Source: DTPU01 sp963827855 (GTDB lineage Bacteria > Planctomycetota > Phycisphaerae > Sedimentisphaerales > Anaerobacaceae). From it: a DNA stretch of 64,000 nucleotides. The DNA is taken from positions 750,337-814,336 of the forward strand of contig CAWHBY010000004.1 in assembly GCA_963827855.1 (NCBI GenBank), written 5' to 3'. A program made the translations under genes and the position numbers. The stretch's first letter is position 1, and every line of letters begins with the position of its first letter. Shown here piece after piece: positions 61,850 to 64,000 of the stretch. A model generated the notes under the pieces. The model saw only the letters and a program-made list of their open reading frames with translations, searched no databases and was not told the origin of the DNA.

Positions 61850-62291
61850 CCCATGCCTCGAACCCCACCAGGAACCTCGCCTCCTGGTCGAAGGTCATCA
61901 GGCATCCGCGGTCCAGCGGACCCAGCCCTTCTAGCACGGACCTGGCCTCGCTGACCGCCTGTGACCAGAGACCCGGTCTTCGCATGGAGCCGCTGGTATC
62001 GACCAGCACCACGATCCGCCTGGCGGGCTGCGGAGGAAGCGGCGCAGCAGGTGCCGCCACGAAGGGCCTGGCAAAGGCCAGTGCCAGCAGGCACACAGCC
62101 AGGCCCCTCAGGACCAGGAGCACCAGATTCTCCAGACGCCTGCGATTTCTGAGCCGCGGCAGGGTCGCCTGTACGAACCTGAGGGAACTGAAGGCCACGC
62201 GATCCCTGACCCGCCTGCGTATCAGGTGCAGCAGGATCGGCAGACCCACGGCAGCCATCGCGATCAGCAGGGCCGGATACAGGAGGCTCAT
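61512..62291 (-). CDS. BatA-like membrane VWA protein, N-terminal part (frameshifted)
   Basis: It starts with the BatA/Aerotolerance N-terminal domain: helix LLYPALLIAMAAVGLPILLH, then HLIRRRVRDRVAFSSLRFVQ, a second helix (LVLLVLRGLAVCLLALAFAR) and a VWA MIDAS VVLVDTSGSM. The frame goes wrong after EAIGDDDT. ATG 62291 shares ATGA with the DUF58 stop. Confidence 0.8.
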   Translation of the reverse strand: MSLLYPALLIAMAAVGLPILLHLIRRRVRDRVAFSSLRFVQATLPRLRNRRRLENLVLLVLRGLAVCLLALAFARPFVAAPAAPLPPQPARRIVVLVDTSGSMRRPGLWSQAVSEARSVLEGLGPLDRGCLMTFDQEARFLVGFEAWVALDPDQRVPAAARQLAALSPGWQATHLGQALVFAAEAIGDDDTGGRLAEHGSPTDRADQRSAAGQPAGGPGRLRMAEGGPGHPEADSKPGDDQRGHAACGGKRLCGRRSPG

Positions 62292-63256
62292 GGCATCCTC
62301 CTGGACACAGGTCCTGTCCTGGAGCGGATCTGCCTGCGGCGGCGCATGCGGTGCTGGAGGAACTGAAGCAGGGCCAGGTCAAAGGGCTGGTCCGTGGAGA
62401 ACAGGTGATAGTCGATCCCCAGGCCTTGGCAGACAGACCTGGCCCGGGCCATGTGCTCCTCCAACAGACGCCTGTACGGCTTCTGGCTGGCTGCAGGGTC
62501 CACGTACAGGCTTCGGCCTGTCTCCATGTCCTCAAAGACCGCAGGCCCGTCGAAATCAAAGCTCAGCTCTGACGGGTCCAGGACCTGGAAGACCACCACG
62601 TCATGTCCGCCTGCGCAGAGAAGGCCCAGATCGCTGTCGAGTCTGTCGATTGACGCGAGCAGATCTGAGATGGCTACAACCAGGCCTCGACGCCTCAAGG
62701 TCGCTGCGAGACGCCGAAGCGGAGGGCCAAGGTCCGTCGCCTTGCCTCGCGGGGCCGCGTCCAGGGCGAGCATCAGCCGCCGCAGATAGCTGGGCCTGTT
62801 GCGGGGCGGCAGGTACTGGTCGATCTGGTCATCGAACGTGGCCAGGCCCACTGCGTCGCCCTGAGTGAAAAGGAAGTACGCCAATGTGGCAGCCAGGGTG
62901 GCGGCGTACTGTGCCTTGGTATAGCCCCTGGATCCGTAGTCCATGGATCGGCTGTGGTCGACCAGGAGGTGACAACGGAGGTTCGTCTCATCCTGGAACT
63001 TCTTGAGGTAGTGCCGGTCGGTTCGGGCATAGACCCTCCAATCGATGTGACGGGGGTCATCGCCGGGCGTGTACTGGCGATACTCGGTGAACTCCGCAGA
63101 GAAGCCGTGGTAGGGGCTGCGATGGATCCCCTTCCAGAATCCCTCCACGACGACCTTGGCTCGCAGCTCCAGCGATGCCAGCCGCATGAGCGAGGCGGGA
63201 TCGACCCTTCCCGCCTGCTGGCCTTGGCCATATCTTGGAGCCGGCTCTGCGTTCAT
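62288..63256 (-). CDS. DUF58 protein (VWA-like)
   Basis: The 322-residue product starts at ATG 63256 in an ATGA overlap with moxR; longer upstream codons belong to moxR's DNA. DUF58 marks are VEGFWKGIHRSPYHGFSAEF, YRQYTPGDDPRHIDWRVYAR and the MIDAS-like VDHSRSMDYGS. In other bacteria DUF58 proteins are partners of MoxR AAA+ ATPases. Cytoplasmic, no signal peptide. Confidence 0.92.
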   Translation of the reverse strand: MNAEPAPRYGQGQQAGRVDPASLMRLASLELRAKVVVEGFWKGIHRSPYHGFSAEFTEYRQYTPGDDPRHIDWRVYARTDRHYLKKFQDETNLRCHLLVDHSRSMDYGSRGYTKAQYAATLAATLAYFLFTQGDAVGLATFDDQIDQYLPPRNRPSYLRRLMLALDAAPRGKATDLGPPLRRLAATLRRRGLVVAISDLLASIDRLDSDLGLLCAGGHDVVVFQVLDPSELSFDFDGPAVFEDMETGRSLYVDPAASQKPYRRLLEEHMARARSVCQGLGIDYHLFSTDQPFDLALLQFLQHRMRRRRQIRSRTGPVSRRMP

Positions 63257-63999
63257 CGATCTGCATTCTCCTTGATGGAATCGAGCAGGCGATCCACGAC
63301 ACTGTCTGTAGTGATCCCCTCTGCCTCGGCCTTGTAGTTGATCAGGAGCCTGTGACGGAGCACTGGATGGGCCAGGCCGCGGACGTCGGCGAACCCGACG
63401 TGCGATCTGCCCGAGAGCAGTGCCTTGGCCTTGGCGCCAAGCACCATGCACTGCGAGGCCCGCAACCCTGCGCCCCAGGTCACCCATTCGTGGATGAAGT
63501 CCAGGCCCCCCTGCCGGCCCGGCCGCGATGCGGCTGCCAGCCGGACTGCGTACCGGATCACGTCCTCCGCGATCGGCACCCTTCGAACGACGCTGTGGAA
63601 CTGCAGCAGCTCCTCGCCCGTGAACACGGGCTGGATCGCAGGGGGCTCAGCCAGTGTGGTCTGCCGGACCACGGCCACCTCGTCATCCTCGCCAAGGTAG
63701 TCGATCCAGACGTTGAACATGAAGCGGTCGAGTTGGGCCTCCGGCAATGGGTACGTGCCCTCCATCTCGATCGGGTTCTGGGTAGCGAAGACAAAGAAGG
63801 GCTCGGCCAGCCTATGGGTGACGCCTGCTGCAGTCACGTGGTGCTCCTGCATCGCCTCGAGCAGGGCCGCCTGGGTCTTGGGCGGGGTCCTGTTGATCTC
63901 GTCCGCCAGGATCATGTTCGCGAACAGCGGGCCCTTCACGAAGGTCATTCGCCGTTCGTGGTCCGTCTGCTGGAGGATCTCGGTGCCCGTGATGTCTGC
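63253..63999 (-). CDS. MoxR-family AAA+ ATPase (5' partial)
   Basis: The gene runs off the right edge, so Walker A is outside the window. Visible parts are ADITGTEILQ, FVKGPLFANMILADEINR (Walker B, DEIN), the sensor-1 FATQNPIEMEGTYPLPEAQ, and sensor-2 at LRHRLLINYKAEAEG. MoxR ATPases act as chaperones for metal insertion or complex assembly with VWA partners. Its stop overlaps DUF58 (ATGA). It heads, or nearly heads, the operon. Confidence 0.93.
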   Translation of the reverse strand, partial: ADITGTEILQQTDHERRMTFVKGPLFANMILADEINRTPPKTQAALLEAMQEHHVTAAGVTHRLAEPFFVFATQNPIEMEGTYPLPEAQLDRFMFNVWIDYLGEDDEVAVVRQTTLAEPPAIQPVFTGEELLQFHSVVRRVPIAEDVIRYAVRLAAASRPGRQGGLDFIHEWVTWGAGLRASQCMVLGAKAKALLSGRSHVGFADVRGLAHPVLRHRLLINYKAEAEGITTDSVVDRLLDSIKENADR

Positions 64000-64000
64000 A

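Overview
This window looks like a high-GC Gram-negative planctomycete, most likely of the Phycisphaerae type. That placement is an inference. It rests on an ECF sigma factor next to a membrane Ser/Thr kinase with TPRs, very large secreted proteins built from LamG, discoidin, PKD, GLUG and beta-helix modules, a MoxR/DUF58/VWA/DUF4175 operon, and outer-membrane lipid genes (lpxI, an Mla-type ABC system). No rRNA or tRNA gene and no CRISPR array was recognised.

Layout. 1-3.1 kb: end of a secreted protein with seven near-identical 240-bp repeats. 3.2-5.7 kb (minus): a YfiH/laccase-domain protein, an iron-sulfur corrinoid-protein activator and a 27-residue basic protein. 5.8-8.4 kb (plus): a small Cys-rich protein, recR and araA. 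8.5-12.8 kb (minus): ECF sigma factor followed by a frameshifted Ser/Thr kinase with extracellular sensor-like domains. 13.0-18.4 kb (plus): two large secreted proteins. 18.9-21.0 kb (plus): a GspC/PilP-like protein and a secretin. 21.0-23.4 kb (minus): a B12-binding protein translationally coupled to an unusual sigma-70 factor. 24.0-27.4 kb (minus): lpxI, aroF and a GspF-type protein. 27.6 kb: ankyrin protein. 28.4-32.2 kb (minus): rpmH (bL34) and a four-gene Mla-like operon. 32.3-35.5 kb: another secreted LamG/discoidin protein. 35.8-39.2 kb (plus): TPR protein, rpsT and an NDP-sugar epimerase. 39.4-47.3 kb: PEGA lipoprotein, pheT (frameshifted), a likely structured non-coding RNA, glgP and namZ. 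47.3-52.0 kb: frameshifted beta-helix/PKD protein. 52.1 kb: pseudopilin. 53.2-64.0 kb (minus): caspase-like protein and the MoxR operon.

How the genes fit together. The Mla-like genes (permease, ATPase, MCE protein, lipoprotein) would form one lipid transporter across the envelope, and LpxI supports lipid A in that envelope. The MoxR operon is a tightly overlapped unit of an AAA+ ATPase with von Willebrand and membrane proteins. The corrinoid protein and the corrinoid activator point to corrinoid chemistry, but the B12 protein is coupled to a sigma factor rather than to a methyltransferase. Type II secretion/type IV pilus parts (secretin, GspC/PilP-like, GspF, pseudopilin) are scattered over separate loci.

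Non-coding structure is rich. One repeat family of about 370-480 bp occurs three times, and its hairpins change sequence between copies while staying paired. Many intergenic gaps carry different 7-bp tandem repeats, some as inverted pairs. There is a 175-bp MITE-like element with 20-bp inverted ends. Five conserved genes are broken by one- or two-base shifts, including the normally essential pheT, which suggests residual assembly indels or real frameshifting.
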